Below, in pieces: positions 8,648 through 19,541 of a stretch of DNA of 64,000 nucleotides. Source of the stretch: Pseudomonas viridiflava (GTDB lineage Bacteria > Pseudomonadota > Gammaproteobacteria > Pseudomonadales > Pseudomonadaceae); contig NZ_RBTP01000028.1 of assembly GCF_003702045.1 (NCBI RefSeq), positions 1 to 64,000 of the forward strand. The letters are read 5' to 3'. The notes under the pieces are model-generated. The model ran no database searches, was not told the origin of the DNA, and saw only the letters and a list, made by a program, of their open reading frames with translations. The stretch's first letter is position 1; each line of letters opens with the position of its first letter. Both the position numbers and the translations under genes were made by a program.

Positions 8648-10035
8648 AGCCAACGCGCCTTTCAACCCGGTTGGGCCTGACGGTCACCGCGTTGAGCGCG
8701 TTTTTGGTGCTGATCATGGAGTTGTTCGCTTATGCGGCCATCTCCCACCAACTCGATCTGCGTGCCCAAGACAGCCTGCGAGAGAAGTTTGCGCAAATCG
8801 AACATGGGTTGAGCGAGGGCTTTCTGTCCGTCGGGGATATCGTTCAGTACCCCCACACGCTGCGCGATCAGATTGTCGGTCATGACAGTTTTGCACTGAG
8901 CATCTTCGATTCGAGCATGCCCAGGCAGCCGTTGATGAACATCGGCAACAAGGAGGGCCGCGATTTGCCGCCTCCTGCTGCCGACGGTCAGGCTGAAGGC
9001 TTTCATGAGTTGGATTCCAGCGAAGGGCACAAGCTGTTGGTGGGCTACAAGAGTATTCGCCTGAGAACCGACGAAAACATTCTGGTCATGCTGACGCTGG
9101 ACAGGAAAAACGACACCTCGCTGTTGCACGCGTACATGATGTCCACGTTCATGATTCTGCCTGTGATTCTGCTGCTGGTCGGCCTTGGAGCCTGGTGGGT
9201 GGTGCGCCGCGGTTTGAAGCCGTTGGGGGCTTTCAGGAAAGTGACGGCGCTGATCTCGGCGCGCGACCTTTCCCACCGCATGAAAGTGACCGGACTACCA
9301 GACGAGTTGCGCGACCTGGCGCATGCCGTGAATTTCATGCTGCACCGGCTGGATGGCGATGTTCAGCAACTGTCGCAGTTTTCGGATGACTTGGCGCACG
9401 AGATGCGTTCGCCCATGAATAACCTGATGGGCAAGGCGCAGGTCACCCTGTCGCGGCCGCGTCCGCCAGAGGAATACAGGCAGGCCCTTGAATCCTGCAC
9501 CGAAGAGTTGGAGCGCATGTCGCGCATGATCGCTCAAATGCTGTTTCTGGCCAGCGTGAGCCAGCCTTCGGCCCCGCTGGCGCTGGAAGCCATCGATCTG
9601 AGGGAAGAGGCGGAGAAGGTAGGCGAGCTGTTTTCGGCATCGGCCGAAGACCGGGACATCACCCTTCATATTGAAGGCAAGGGCCGGGCGATGGGGGATC
9701 GGCTGATGATTCAGCGGGCGATCTCCAACCTGTTGTCCAATGCCATTCGCCACGGCGTTAGCGGCAGCACCATCACGATAACGATTGTCACGCATGTCGA
9801 CGAAATCTCGCTGACCGTGCGCAACGCGGGCGAGGGGATCAGCGCCGAACACCTTCCTCGGCTGTTCGACCGGTTCTACCGGGTACACGTCAGTCGCGCC
9901 CGGCAGCAGGGCGGCACTGGCCTTGGGTTGGCCATCGTTCGTTCGATTATGAGCCTGCACGAAGGGCAGGTTAAGGTCGAAAGCGAGCCCGGGCAGTTCA
10001 CGACGTTCAGCCTGATATTTCCTAAACTGGTGTGA
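8644..10035 (+). CDS. czcS: CzcS-type heavy-metal sensor histidine kinase
   Basis: This 463-residue kinase has a first membrane helix at about 12-34 and a periplasmic sensor domain of about 130 residues. A second helix lies at about 165-188, followed by a HAMP linker. The phospho-acceptor His252 sits in the DLAHEMRSPMNNL H-box. The ATP-binding part has the N-box (SNLLSNAIRHG), the G1 box and GGTGLGLAIV near the C-terminus. It belongs to the CusS/CopS/CzcS family. It overlaps czcR by four bases and should phosphorylate CzcR in response to periplasmic Zn, Cd or Co. Confidence 0.93.
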   Translation: MKPTRLSTRLGLTVTALSAFLVLIMELFAYAAISHQLDLRAQDSLREKFAQIEHGLSEGFLSVGDIVQYPHTLRDQIVGHDSFALSIFDSSMPRQPLMNIGNKEGRDLPPPAADGQAEGFHELDSSEGHKLLVGYKSIRLRTDENILVMLTLDRKNDTSLLHAYMMSTFMILPVILLLVGLGAWWVVRRGLKPLGAFRKVTALISARDLSHRMKVTGLPDELRDLAHAVNFMLHRLDGDVQQLSQFSDDLAHEMRSPMNNLMGKAQVTLSRPRPPEEYRQALESCTEELERMSRMIAQMLFLASVSQPSAPLALEAIDLREEAEKVGELFSASAEDRDITLHIEGKGRAMGDRLMIQRAISNLLSNAIRHGVSGSTITITIVTHVDEISLTVRNAGEGISAEHLPRLFDRFYRVHVSRARQQGGTGLGLAIVRSIMSLHEGQVKVESEPGQFTTFSLIFPKLV

Positions 10036-10132
10036 ATGGGAAGAACCTTTGAGCGACATCCTGCTCTGAGCTTTTAGGCTGTTCCTGCCTGGCATGCTTC
10101 TCAATGAAGCCGAAACAATAAAGGATGGACCT

Positions 10133-10534
10133 ATGACAGTAGCTTTCTGGTGTGTACTGGTGGCGATCCTTTTGCCCATCGCCTGCGCAGCCACCGCCAA
10201 GATCGGCAGTGGAAAATTCAAAAGGGGCAATAATCACGACCCCCGCGCTTTTCTCGACAAGCTCGAAGGCTTTCCCAAGCGTGCGCATGCGGCGCAACTG
10301 AACAGCTACGAAGTGACACCGGCATTCGCTGCTGCCGTGATAATTGCTCACATCGCGGGCAATGCGCAGTTGGTCACCATCGATGTGCTGGCGGTGTTGT
10401 TCATCACCAGTCGTCTGCTTTACATCATCTTTTATCTGGCAGACCTGGCGGCGATGCGCTCCATTACCTGGCTGGTCGGAATGGGCTTGATCGTTGCGTT
10501 GTTCGGGGTGTCGGCCTTTCCGGCAGCGGCGTGA
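10133..10534 (+). CDS. MAPEG-family membrane protein
   Basis: This 133-residue protein has four hydrophobic segments. Its layout matches bacterial MAPEG (membrane-associated eicosanoid/glutathione metabolism) proteins: a short cytoplasmic loop with NNHDPRAFLDKLEGF, then RAHAAQLNSYEVTPAFAAAV, and a third helix with SRLLYIIFYLADLAAMRS. AAGGA lies just upstream of the ATG at 10133, so this start is preferred to the one at 10094. Its substrate in bacteria is unknown. It stands alone after czcS, with about 100 bases between them. Confidence 0.85.
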   Translation: MTVAFWCVLVAILLPIACAATAKIGSGKFKRGNNHDPRAFLDKLEGFPKRAHAAQLNSYEVTPAFAAAVIIAHIAGNAQLVTIDVLAVLFITSRLLYIIFYLADLAAMRSITWLVGMGLIVALFGVSAFPAAA

Positions 10535-10849
10535 TTGCCGGATTCTGACACCGCCGTTGGCCAGCAAACCTGACGGTGGAGCGGATCGGGCGGCATTCCA
10601 CTTGTCCGCGATCTGCCGGGAACCGGCAGCAACACCTGCAAATGCGTTAGGGCAGATGCCGCCAAGGGCCGCTGCGCAGCCCATCGCAGCCGTCGTAACC
10701 CCCGGAAGCTCCCACGCCCTGCGGGCAGAAGCGTCGTTCAGCGTTCTTGTTGGATAAGAGCGGAACGCCGCCCGGTCCGCCCCAGGGATCGATGCAAATA
10801 GCGCTCATGCAATGGATTGCGCGTATGAGGAGCTGCTGCTGATTTTCGC
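10535..10849. other. Intergenic region, degenerate REP-like sequence only
   Basis: There are 315 bases between the convergent MAPEG and DUF1090 genes. The part near 10570-10625 vaguely resembles the GTGGGAGCGGA/TCCGCG REP family but is degenerate. A 68-codon minus-strand frame at 10647-10853 has no recognisable features and overlaps the DUF1090 stop. It is not accepted as a gene. Confidence 0.4.
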
Positions 10850-11257
10850 TCACTCGTCCGGCTGCACTTTTTCGAGCTCGGCCTGCGCGTCCTGCAACTC
10901 CTTGCGGGATTCGGCGAGCTTGTCCTTGCGCTTGTTGATCTTCTCCGGGTCGCCCTTGTCCATCGCCTTGTTCAGGTCGGTCTGACGGCGGCTGACTTCG
11001 CGTTTGGCGTCCAGCACCTTTTGTTCACGTTGTTTGAGCAATGACGTTTCGGTGCAGTTGGCATTGACCTCGGCCAATGCTTTTTCAAGGCCCGTCTGTT
11101 CGGCCTTGTTGCCTTCGGTTTTGGCATCTTGAATCTTGCTGCTGATTTCCTGACTCTTGAGCAGGCATTCGGAAGGCGGAGCCTGGTCAGCGGCCAGCAG
11201 AGGTGTGGCCAACAGCGTGCAACTGGCGAAAAGAATCAGCGGCGACAAAAACTTCAT
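10850..11257 (-). CDS. DUF1090 periplasmic protein
   Basis: This 135-residue protein has a clear signal peptide (hydrophobic core about 4-18, cleavage after LLAADQ). Two Cys residues follow (in SECLLK and NANCTET). The highly charged C-terminal half is predicted coiled coil (KQREQKVLDAKREVSRRQTDL). This is the layout of DUF1090 (YqjC-like) proteins. The start at 11257 is chosen because AAAAGGAG lies 5-8 bases upstream. Function is not known. It is transcribed after ligB on the same strand with a 54-base gap. Confidence 0.85.
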   Translation of the reverse strand: MKFLSPLILFASCTLLATPLLAADQAPPSECLLKSQEISSKIQDAKTEGNKAEQTGLEKALAEVNANCTETSLLKQREQKVLDAKREVSRRQTDLNKAMDKGDPEKINKRKDKLAESRKELQDAQAELEKVQPDE

Positions 11258-11311
11258 ATGAACTCCTTTTGAAAACGACAACGTCCGGGCATAAAGAATG
11301 AAACCCGGCTT

Positions 11312-13045
<1,734 letters not shown>

Positions 13046-13207
13046 TTAGGGTCGATCTGGATGGTTTCCGGGTTTTGCGACGCTTGGCCGCCCGTACACT
13101 GTCTGCCTGTTTTGAGGCGCAGCTGTGCCTTGATCTCGTCAAAAAAAACATTTGCGTATCAGATTGTGCGTTTCTACAATGTATCTACAATTTTCATGGG
13201 GTGCGTT

Positions 13208-13462
13208 ATGGAAGTCAAAATCCAGCAATGGGGCAATAGCGCGGCAATACGTTTGCCGGCCAATGTGCTCAAACAGATGAGTCTGGTCAGTGGTGATGTG
13301 CTGGTACTCGATGTCTCCACTGAAGTGATGACGCTGAAGCCTGCAAGGACGAAGCTGCGTTATCGACTGGCCGACCTGATGGCCCAGTGTGATTTGAGTG
13401 CAAGCGAGCCTGAGGAGTTGGCCGAATGGAACGCAATGCGGCCTACAGGACGTGAAGTTTGA
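13208..13462 (+). CDS. MazE/ChpAI-type antitoxin (AbrB fold)
   Basis: This 84-residue protein opens with MEVKIQQWGNSAAIRLPANVL, the swapped-hairpin AbrB DNA-binding signature of MazE/PemI antitoxins. Its acidic C-terminal tail (about residues 55-84) is the part that usually wraps the toxin. The ATG at 13208 is chosen over a far upstream start because it begins the AbrB fold and follows GGGGTG. Its stop overlaps the TTG start of the next gene by four bases. It should neutralise the partner toxin and bind its own promoter. The 213-base region upstream is AT-rich just before the start. Confidence 0.9.
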   Translation: MEVKIQQWGNSAAIRLPANVLKQMSLVSGDVLVLDVSTEVMTLKPARTKLRYRLADLMAQCDLSASEPEELAEWNAMRPTGREV

Positions 13463-13806
13463 AGCGGTCCAGATTCAACCGGTCTGATATCGTTCGTATC
13501 AATTTGAATCCGACCGCTGGCCGGGAGCAGCAGGGTGACTTTCGTCCCGCACTGGTGCTGACGCCTGCCGCTTATAACGTATCTGGCCTGGCAATCATTG
13601 CGCCGATCACACAGGGCGGAGACTTTGCTCGCTATGCCGGGTTCGCCGTCCCTCTAAGCGGGTCGGGCACCGAGACGCAAGGTGTCGTGTTATGTAACCA
13701 GATTCGTACGGTTGATCTGGAGGCCCGAGGTGCCAAGTGTGTCGAATCAGCTCCCGACGTAGTGATCGACGATGTACTGGCGCGAGTCCAGGCTCTTTTT
13801 GAGTAA
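13459..13806 (+). CDS. MazF/ChpB-type toxin (PemK-like endoribonuclease)
   Basis: This 115-residue protein has the MazF pattern: D-IV-IN-NPT-GREQQGD-RPALVL, a central IAPITQGG segment, and the C-terminal VVLCNQIRTVDLEARGA with its conserved Gln-x-Arg. MazF proteins cut mRNA at short sequence motifs. The start is TTG at 13459, overlapping the antitoxin stop (TTGA), so translation is coupled. The motif choice (ChpB-like rather than RelE) is clear. The cleavage specificity cannot be read from the sequence. Confidence 0.9.
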   Translation: MKRSRFNRSDIVRINLNPTAGREQQGDFRPALVLTPAAYNVSGLAIIAPITQGGDFARYAGFAVPLSGSGTETQGVVLCNQIRTVDLEARGAKCVESAPDVVIDDVLARVQALFE

Positions 13807-13829
13807 TGTGAAGGCTTCGTGAGGCAATA

Positions 13830-13865
13830 AAAAGCCCCCGGAGACTCGCGTCGCCGGGGGCTTTT
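13830..13865. terminator. Bidirectional intrinsic terminator between mazF and metK
   Basis: AAAAGCCCCCGG and CCGGGGGCTTTT form a 12-bp GC-rich stem around a 12-base loop, with A and T runs on the two sides. It serves the convergent toxin and metK transcripts. Confidence 0.9.
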
Positions 13866-13880
13866 GGTTACCGCAGGAAC

Positions 13881-15071
13881 TTACAGGCCGGCAGCAGCGC
13901 GCAGGGCGTCGGCGCGGTCGGTTTTTTCCCAGGTGAAGGCGGTGAAGGTGTCATCGCCAACGGTCATTTCGACCGGGGTACGACCGAAGTGGCCGTAGGC
14001 CGCAGTGGCCTTGTACATCGGGTGCAGCAGATCCAGCATGGTGGTGATCGCGTATGGACGCAGGTCGAAGTGCTCGCGAACCAGGCTGATGATCTTGTCA
14101 TCGGACAGCTTGCCGGTGCCGAAGGTGTTCAGCGAGATCGAGGTCGGTTGTGCAACGCCGATGGCGTAGGACACCTGGATTTCGCAACGCTCGGCCAAGC
14201 CGGCAGCGACGATGTTCTTGGCTACGTAACGGCCGGCGTAGGCCGCCGAACGGTCAACCTTCGACGGGTCTTTGCCGGAGAACGCGCCTCCGCCGTGACG
14301 GGCCATGCCGCCGTAGGTGTCGACGATGATCTTGCGGCCGGTCAGGCCACAGTCGCCTACCGGGCCACCGATGATGAAGTTGCCGGTCGGGTTGATGTGA
14401 AACTGAGTGTCCTTGTGCAGCAGGTGCGCTGGAATGACGTGCTTGACGATCAGCTCCATCACGCCTTCGCGCAGGTCTTTGTAGGAAACGTCCGGGTTGT
14501 GCTGGGTCGACAGCACGATGGCGTCGACGCCCACAACCTTGCCGTTTTCGTAGCGGCAGGTGACCTGGGATTTCGCATCCGGGCGCAGCCAAGGCAGCAG
14601 GCCGGATTTACGGGCTTGAGCCTGACGCTCGACCAGTTGGTGCGAGAAGGTGATCGGCGCAGGCATCAGTACGTCGGTTTCGTTGCTGGCGTAGCCGAAC
14701 ATCAGGCCTTGGTCGCCAGCACCCTGATCTTCAGGCTTGCTGCGGTCAACGCCTTGGGCGATGTCCACTGACTGCTTGCCGATGATGTTCATCACGCCGC
14801 ACGTCGCGCCGTCGAAGCCGACGTCGGAGCTGTCGTAGCCGATGTCGAGGATGACGTTACGCACGATGTCTTCCAGATCGACCCAGGCCGACGTCGACAC
14901 TTCGCCAGCGATGATCGCCACACCGGTCTTGACCAGTGTTTCGCACGCCACACGGGCGTATTTGTCTTCAGCGATGATGGCGTCCAGAACCGCATCGGAA
15001 ATCTGGTCGGCGATCTTGTCCGGATGCCCTTCGGACACGGACTCGGAGGTGAAAAGTGAGTATTCGCTCAT
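13881..15071 (-). CDS. metK: S-adenosylmethionine synthetase
   Basis: This 396-residue protein makes SAM from methionine and ATP. The family signatures are present: the N-terminal [20 protein letters not shown], the [12 protein letters not shown] hexapeptide region, and [19 protein letters not shown] (P-loop-like motif). The length is typical. It starts only 20 bases after the stop of the ArsR-methyltransferase gene on the same strand, so the two form an operon. The palindrome at 16126-16155 would control both. A terminator follows at 13830-13865. Confidence 0.97.
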   Translation of the reverse strand: MSEYSLFTSESVSEGHPDKIADQISDAVLDAIIAEDKYARVACETLVKTGVAIIAGEVSTSAWVDLEDIVRNVILDIGYDSSDVGFDGATCGVMNIIGKQSVDIAQGVDRSKPEDQGAGDQGLMFGYASNETDVLMPAPITFSHQLVERQAQARKSGLLPWLRPDAKSQVTCRYENGKVVGVDAIVLSTQHNPDVSYKDLREGVMELIVKHVIPAHLLHKDTQFHINPTGNFIIGGPVGDCGLTGRKIIVDTYGGMARHGGGAFSGKDPSKVDRSAAYAGRYVAKNIVAAGLAERCEIQVSYAIGVAQPTSISLNTFGTGKLSDDKIISLVREHFDLRPYAITTMLDLLHPMYKATAAYGHFGRTPVEMTVGDDTFTAFTWEKTDRADALRAAAGL

Positions 15072-15091
15072 CTCTACGGGTTTCCTTCATT

Positions 15092-16087
15092 TTACCGATG
15101 GTGAGTGTCGCCAGCCGGTCGCTGAAAATGGCGAACCTGGATCTGGAAACCATTACGTAAGCCTATGTAAAGGCTTTCCCCGGGAACTAGCCCCGCAGCG
15201 ATGGCCCAACGGGCCAGGTCTTCCTGCTCGAAACCTAACCAGAGATCGCCACAGGCCTCCCTGGCCCAGCTCTGGTCATGACTACACAATTCTGTTACCA
15301 GCAAGCTACCGCCGGGTCGTACGCATTCGGCCAGTTGCACCAGCGCTTCGGCCGGTGCGGCGAAATGATGGAGCACCATGTTCAAGACGACACAGTCGGC
15401 GCTCACTTTACTGTCTGTCAGTGCATCGGCCAGCTTGAGCTCTACATTAAACAGTGCTTTGCGCTCGCACAGGTTACGCGCCAGTTCAAGCATGGTCGGG
15501 CTGCTGTCCATCGCCACGACGTGCTTGAAACGCCGCGCCAGTTCAGGAAGAAAGCCGCCGTCGCCGGGGCCTACTTCCAGTGCGGTGGCCTCGCTGCCGA
15601 AGCTCAGTTTGTCGAGCAGCGTCAGCAGGCTTTCGCTGTACTGCGCAAGGCCTGCGATCAGGTCTTGCTGGGCACGAAACTTCTCCGCCGTACGAGCAAA
15701 GAAATCCTGGCTGGCCAGCGCCCGTTGGCGGTGCACCAGACCAATACGCCCCTGAACGTCAGTCGGCAACTCAAGGGTGTCGACCTCGTCGAGCAGCGCG
15801 GCGTGCAGCTTGCCGCCGGGCAGGTCGGTGTGGGGCAGGGCGCGACGGTAGAAAATCGCATTGCCTTCACGCCGGGTCGCCACCAGATCGGCCTGGGCCA
15901 GCACCTTGAGATGGTGGCTCATGCCGGATTGACCGATGGCAAAAATCTGCGCCAGTTCCAGCACGCCGAATGAGTCGTTGGTCAGCGCACGCAAGACATT
16001 GAGCCGCAAAGGATCACCGCCGGCCTTGCACAGGGCAGAGAGGTCGTCGCAGGCATCATGGCGAATTGCAGGTACGCGCAGGTTCAT
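15092..16087 (-). CDS. ArsR-family regulator fused to a SAM-dependent methyltransferase domain
   Basis: This 331-residue protein has two parts. Residues about 10-85 form an ArsR/SmtB winged helix (DPLRLNVLRALT, QSGMSHHLKVLAQADLV, REGNAIFYRRAL). Residues about 150-320 form a class I methyltransferase with motif I EVGPGDGGFLPELA and the acidic residue in AMDSSP. No Cys-rich metal site of classical ArsR is evident, so a metabolite ligand (SAM or SAH) is plausible. It lies directly upstream of metK in one transcript, which supports a role in controlling SAM supply. GGAG precedes the ATG closely. Known SAH-responsive ArsR regulators provide a precedent, but the ligand here is inferred. Confidence 0.85.
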   Translation of the reverse strand: MNLRVPAIRHDACDDLSALCKAGGDPLRLNVLRALTNDSFGVLELAQIFAIGQSGMSHHLKVLAQADLVATRREGNAIFYRRALPHTDLPGGKLHAALLDEVDTLELPTDVQGRIGLVHRQRALASQDFFARTAEKFRAQQDLIAGLAQYSESLLTLLDKLSFGSEATALEVGPGDGGFLPELARRFKHVVAMDSSPTMLELARNLCERKALFNVELKLADALTDSKVSADCVVLNMVLHHFAAPAEALVQLAECVRPGGSLLVTELCSHDQSWAREACGDLWLGFEQEDLARWAIAAGLVPGESLYIGLRNGFQIQVRHFQRPAGDTHHR

Positions 16088-16125
16088 AGGCTCCGCAGTC
16101 TAGTGACCGATTCCGGACCTCGCAA

Positions 16126-16155
16126 GAGCAATATCAAAAAGTTTTGATATTGCTC
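16126..16155. promoter_or_regulatory. Perfect 14-bp inverted repeat, likely operator of the ArsR-methyltransferase/metK operon
   Basis: GAGCAATATCAAAA and TTTTGATATTGCTC are exact inverse copies separated by AG. The site lies 39 bases upstream of the ArsR-fusion start and about 190 bases upstream of the divergent transketolase gene. The symmetry and the position fit a homodimeric winged-helix regulator acting on its own promoter. The centre resembles ArsR-type operators (ATATCAAAA half-sites). The regulator that binds it has not been shown. Confidence 0.75.
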
Positions 16156-16345
16156 GGTCAGTGGCGTCTGTCGATCCTGCTGAACTTGTCGTGTATCGGC
16201 GTTATCCAGTGTTAACAGGCTAATTAATGTCCACAACACAGGAAAAAAGCCTAAGGTCCACTATCTGTGATTGCCCCCGGCCGGTCCCTGAGGGAAAATG
16301 GCCGCCTTTTTCAGATCCCAATCCTTTATTCCCAGGAGATCAGCG

Positions 16346-18343
16346 ATGCCAAGCCGTCGTGAGCGTGCCAACGCTATTCGTGCCCTCAGCATGGATGCCG
16401 TGCAAAAAGCCAACAGCGGCCATCCGGGCGCCCCTATGGGCATGGCGGATATCGCCGAAGTTCTTTGGCGCGATTATCTGAAGCATAACCCGGCCAACCC
16501 TGCGTTCGCCGACCGTGACCGTTTCATCATGTCCAATGGTCACGGTTCGATGCTGGTCTATTCGCTGCTGCACCTGACCGGCTACGACCTGTCCATCGAT
16601 GACCTGAAGAACTTCCGTCAGTTGCACAGCCGCACGCCGGGTCACCCCGAGTACGGTTACACCCCAGGCATTGAAACCACCACCGGCCCGTTGGGTCAGG
16701 GCTTTGCCAACGCCGTCGGTTTCGCCGCTGCCGAAAAGACACTGGCTGCGCAGTTCAACCGTCCGGGCCATTCCATCGTCGATCACCACACGTACGTGTT
16801 CATGGGTGACGGCTGCATGATGGAAGGCATCTCGCACGAAGTCGCCTCGCTGGCCGGCACTCTGCAACTGGGCAAGCTGATCGCTTTCTACGATGACAAC
16901 GGCATCTCCATCGACGGCGAAGTCGAAGGCTGGTTCACCGACGACACGCCGAAGCGTTTCGAGTCATACGGTTGGCAGGTCATCCGCAATGTCGACGGCC
17001 ATGACGCCGACGAGATCAAGACCGCTATCGACACCGCTCGCAAGAGCGAGCAGCCGACCCTGATCTGCTGCAAGACCACCATCGGTTTCGGCTCGCCGAA
17101 CAAGCAGGGCAAGGAAGAGTCCCACGGCGCTCCACTGGGCGCTGACGAAATCGCCCTGACCCGCGCTGCCTTGAAGTGGAACCACGGTCCTTTCGATATC
17201 CCGGCTGACATCTATGCCGAGTGGAACGGCAAGGAAAAAGGCCTGGCTGCCGAAGCCGAGTGGGACCAGCGTTTCGCGGCCTATTCCGCTGCACACCCTG
17301 AGCTGGCCAACGATTTCATCCGTCGCATGAGCGGCGAACTGCCGGCTGACTTCGCCGAGAAATCGGCTGCCTACGTGGCGGAAGTCAACGCTAAGGGCGA
17401 AACCATCGCCAGCCGTAAAGCCAGCCAGAATGCCTTGAGCGCGCTGGGCCCGTTGCTGCCTGAGATCCTTGGCGGATCGGCTGACCTGGCCGGTTCCAAC
17501 CTGACCATCTGGAAAGGCTGCAAGAGCATCACTGGCGAAGACCCTAACGGCAACTACCTGCACTACGGTGTACGTGAGTTCGGCATGGGCGCCATGATGA
17601 ACGGTATCGCCCTGCACGGCGGTTTCGTGCCGTACGGCGCGACCTTCCTGATCTTCATGGAATACGCCCGGAACGCGGTGCGCATGTCCTCGCTGATGAA
17701 GAAGCGCGTGATCTACGTGTTCACCCATGACTCCATCGGTCTGGGCGAAGACGGCCCGACTCACCAGCCGATCGAGCAGCTGACCAGCCTGCGTACCACG
17801 CCGAACCTGGACACCTGGCGTCCAGCCGATGCCGTGGAATCGGCAGTGGCCTGGAAATACGCCATCGAGCGTAACGACGGCCCTTCGGCACTGATCTTCT
17901 CGCGTCAGAACCTGCCTCACCAGGCGCGTGACGAAGCCCAGCTGGCTAACATCGCTCGCGGTGGCTACGTGCTGCGCGACTGTGTCGGCGAGCCTGAGCT
18001 GATCCTGATCGCCACCGGCTCCGAAATCGGTCTGGCCGTTCAGGCCTACGACAAACTGAACGGGCAGGGCCGCAAGGTTCGTGTGGTGTCCATGCCATGC
18101 ACCAGCGTGTTCGAAGCTCAGGATGCGATGTACAAGCAGGACGTTCTGCCTCTGCAGGTCAGCGCGCGCATCGCCATCGAAGCGGCGCATGCCGACTACT
18201 GGTACAAGTACGTCGGTCTGGAAGGTCGCGTGATCGGTATGACCACCTTCGGCGAGTCGGCGCCTGCGCCTGCGCTGTTCGAAGAGTTTGGCTTCACGCT
18301 GGAAAACGTCCTGAGCACTGCTGAAGAGCTGCTCGAAGGCTAA
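16346..18343 (+). CDS. tktA: Transketolase
   Basis: This 665-residue thiamine-diphosphate enzyme moves two-carbon units between sugar phosphates in the pentose-phosphate pathway. The signature near the N-terminus ([22 protein letters not shown]), the ThDP motif [18 protein letters not shown] and the central [12 protein letters not shown] segment are all present. The ATG at 16346 is chosen because AGGAG sits 7 bases upstream. An earlier in-frame ATG at 16298 would add 16 residues with no homology value. It heads the group tkt-epd-pgk-fba on the plus strand. Confidence 0.97.
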   Translation: MPSRRERANAIRALSMDAVQKANSGHPGAPMGMADIAEVLWRDYLKHNPANPAFADRDRFIMSNGHGSMLVYSLLHLTGYDLSIDDLKNFRQLHSRTPGHPEYGYTPGIETTTGPLGQGFANAVGFAAAEKTLAAQFNRPGHSIVDHHTYVFMGDGCMMEGISHEVASLAGTLQLGKLIAFYDDNGISIDGEVEGWFTDDTPKRFESYGWQVIRNVDGHDADEIKTAIDTARKSEQPTLICCKTTIGFGSPNKQGKEESHGAPLGADEIALTRAALKWNHGPFDIPADIYAEWNGKEKGLAAEAEWDQRFAAYSAAHPELANDFIRRMSGELPADFAEKSAAYVAEVNAKGETIASRKASQNALSALGPLLPEILGGSADLAGSNLTIWKGCKSITGEDPNGNYLHYGVREFGMGAMMNGIALHGGFVPYGATFLIFMEYARNAVRMSSLMKKRVIYVFTHDSIGLGEDGPTHQPIEQLTSLRTTPNLDTWRPADAVESAVAWKYAIERNDGPSALIFSRQNLPHQARDEAQLANIARGGYVLRDCVGEPELILIATGSEIGLAVQAYDKLNGQGRKVRVVSMPCTSVFEAQDAMYKQDVLPLQVSARIAIEAAHADYWYKYVGLEGRVIGMTTFGESAPAPALFEEFGFTLENVLSTAEELLEG

Positions 18344-18348
18344 GTACG

Positions 18349-18418
18349 ACGCGTCCCCTCGCAGGGACGCGTTTGCCCGCAAACGGATTGCCCGGACAGT
18401 CTCCATGTTGTCCGGGCA
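18349..18418 (+). terminator. Two consecutive hairpins between tkt and epd
   Basis: The first hairpin pairs ACGCGTCCC with GGGACGCGT (18349-18372, 6-base loop). The second pairs TGCCCGGACA with TGTCCGGGCA (18389-18418, 10-base loop). Neither has a strong U-run, so they may attenuate transcription or stabilise RNA rather than terminate fully. Confidence 0.55.
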
Positions 18419-18475
18419 GCCGCGGCCGTCAGCAAGCGCGCCCCTTCGGGTTCAGCTTAAATCCATGAGAACCCC

Positions 18476-19525
18476 ATGCCCCAGCCCCGCCCCTATAAAG
18501 TTGCTCTGAACGGCTACGGCCGCATTGGTCGTTGCGTCGTGCGTGCGCTGTGTGAGCGAGGGACGAAAGCCGGGTTCGAAGTGGTTGCCATCAATGATCT
18601 GGCCGACATGGCCAGTCTCGAATACCTCACGCGCTTCGATTCCACCCACGGCCGGTTTCCCGGTCAGGTCAGGGTCGAAGGGCAATACCTGCACATCAAT
18701 GATCACAAGATCAAGGTGCTGCGCAGTTCCACACCTGAAGACATCGACTGGGCCGCGCTGGAAGTGGATCTGGTGCTGGAGTGCTCGGGCGTCTACAACA
18801 CCCGTGAAGACGGCCAGCGCTTTCTCGACGCTGGCGCACCACGCGTGCTTTTTTCGCAGCCGATGGCCAGCGAAGGCGATGTGGATGCCACGGTGGTGTT
18901 CGGCATCAACCAGCAGAAGCTGACCGGTCGTGAGCTGTTGGTCTCGGCCGCGTCCTGCACGACCAATTGCAGCGTGCCGCTGTTACGGTTGCTGGATCAG
19001 GCGGTCGGTCTGGAATACGTCACCATCACCACGATTCACTCGGCGATGAACGACCAGCCGGTGATCGACGCCTATCACCACGAAGATCTGCGCCGTACAC
19101 GCTCGGCGTTTCAGTCGATCATTCCGGTGTCCACAGGCCTGGCACGCGGAATCGAAAGGCTGCTTCCGGAACTTGCCGGGCGAATTCAGGCCAAAGCTGT
19201 TCGCGTACCGACCGTCAATGTCTCCTGTCTGGACATCACATTGCAGACGGCTCGTGATACGGACGCTCAGGACATCAACCGAATCCTGCGTGAGGCCGCC
19301 ACCAGCGGTCCGTTGAAAGGTTTGCTGGCCTACACTGAGCTGCCGCACGCCAGCTGTGATTTCAATCATGATCCGCATTCGGCGATTGTCGATGCGAGTC
19401 AGACCCGCGTTTCAGGACCAAGGCTGGTGACTCTGCTGGCCTGGTTCGACAACGAGTGGGGCTTTGCCAATCGAATGCTCGACGTTGCAGAGCACTTTCT
19501 GCGCGTCGCTGACCAACAACAGTAA
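18476..19525 (+). CDS. epd: Erythrose-4-phosphate dehydrogenase
   Basis: This 349-residue enzyme of the GAPDH superfamily has an N-terminal Rossmann motif ([17 protein letters not shown]). The catalytic Cys161 is in SAASCTTNC, and the C-terminal [12 protein letters not shown] segment is present. Epd oxidises erythrose-4-phosphate to 4-phosphoerythronate for pyridoxal phosphate synthesis. The placement between tkt (which makes erythrose-4-phosphate) and pgk favours Epd over glycolytic GapA, as in other gammaproteobacteria. It is 132 bases after tkt and 16 bases before pgk. Confidence 0.9.
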   Translation: MPQPRPYKVALNGYGRIGRCVVRALCERGTKAGFEVVAINDLADMASLEYLTRFDSTHGRFPGQVRVEGQYLHINDHKIKVLRSSTPEDIDWAALEVDLVLECSGVYNTREDGQRFLDAGAPRVLFSQPMASEGDVDATVVFGINQQKLTGRELLVSAASCTTNCSVPLLRLLDQAVGLEYVTITTIHSAMNDQPVIDAYHHEDLRRTRSAFQSIIPVSTGLARGIERLLPELAGRIQAKAVRVPTVNVSCLDITLQTARDTDAQDINRILREAATSGPLKGLLAYTELPHASCDFNHDPHSAIVDASQTRVSGPRLVTLLAWFDNEWGFANRMLDVAEHFLRVADQQQ

Positions 19526-19541
19526 AAAACAGGAACGCCTC

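Noticed and set aside
10647..10853. 68-codon minus-strand frame before the DUF1090 gene
   Set aside because: It has no domain, no clear ribosome-binding site, and lies in a degenerate REP-like region.
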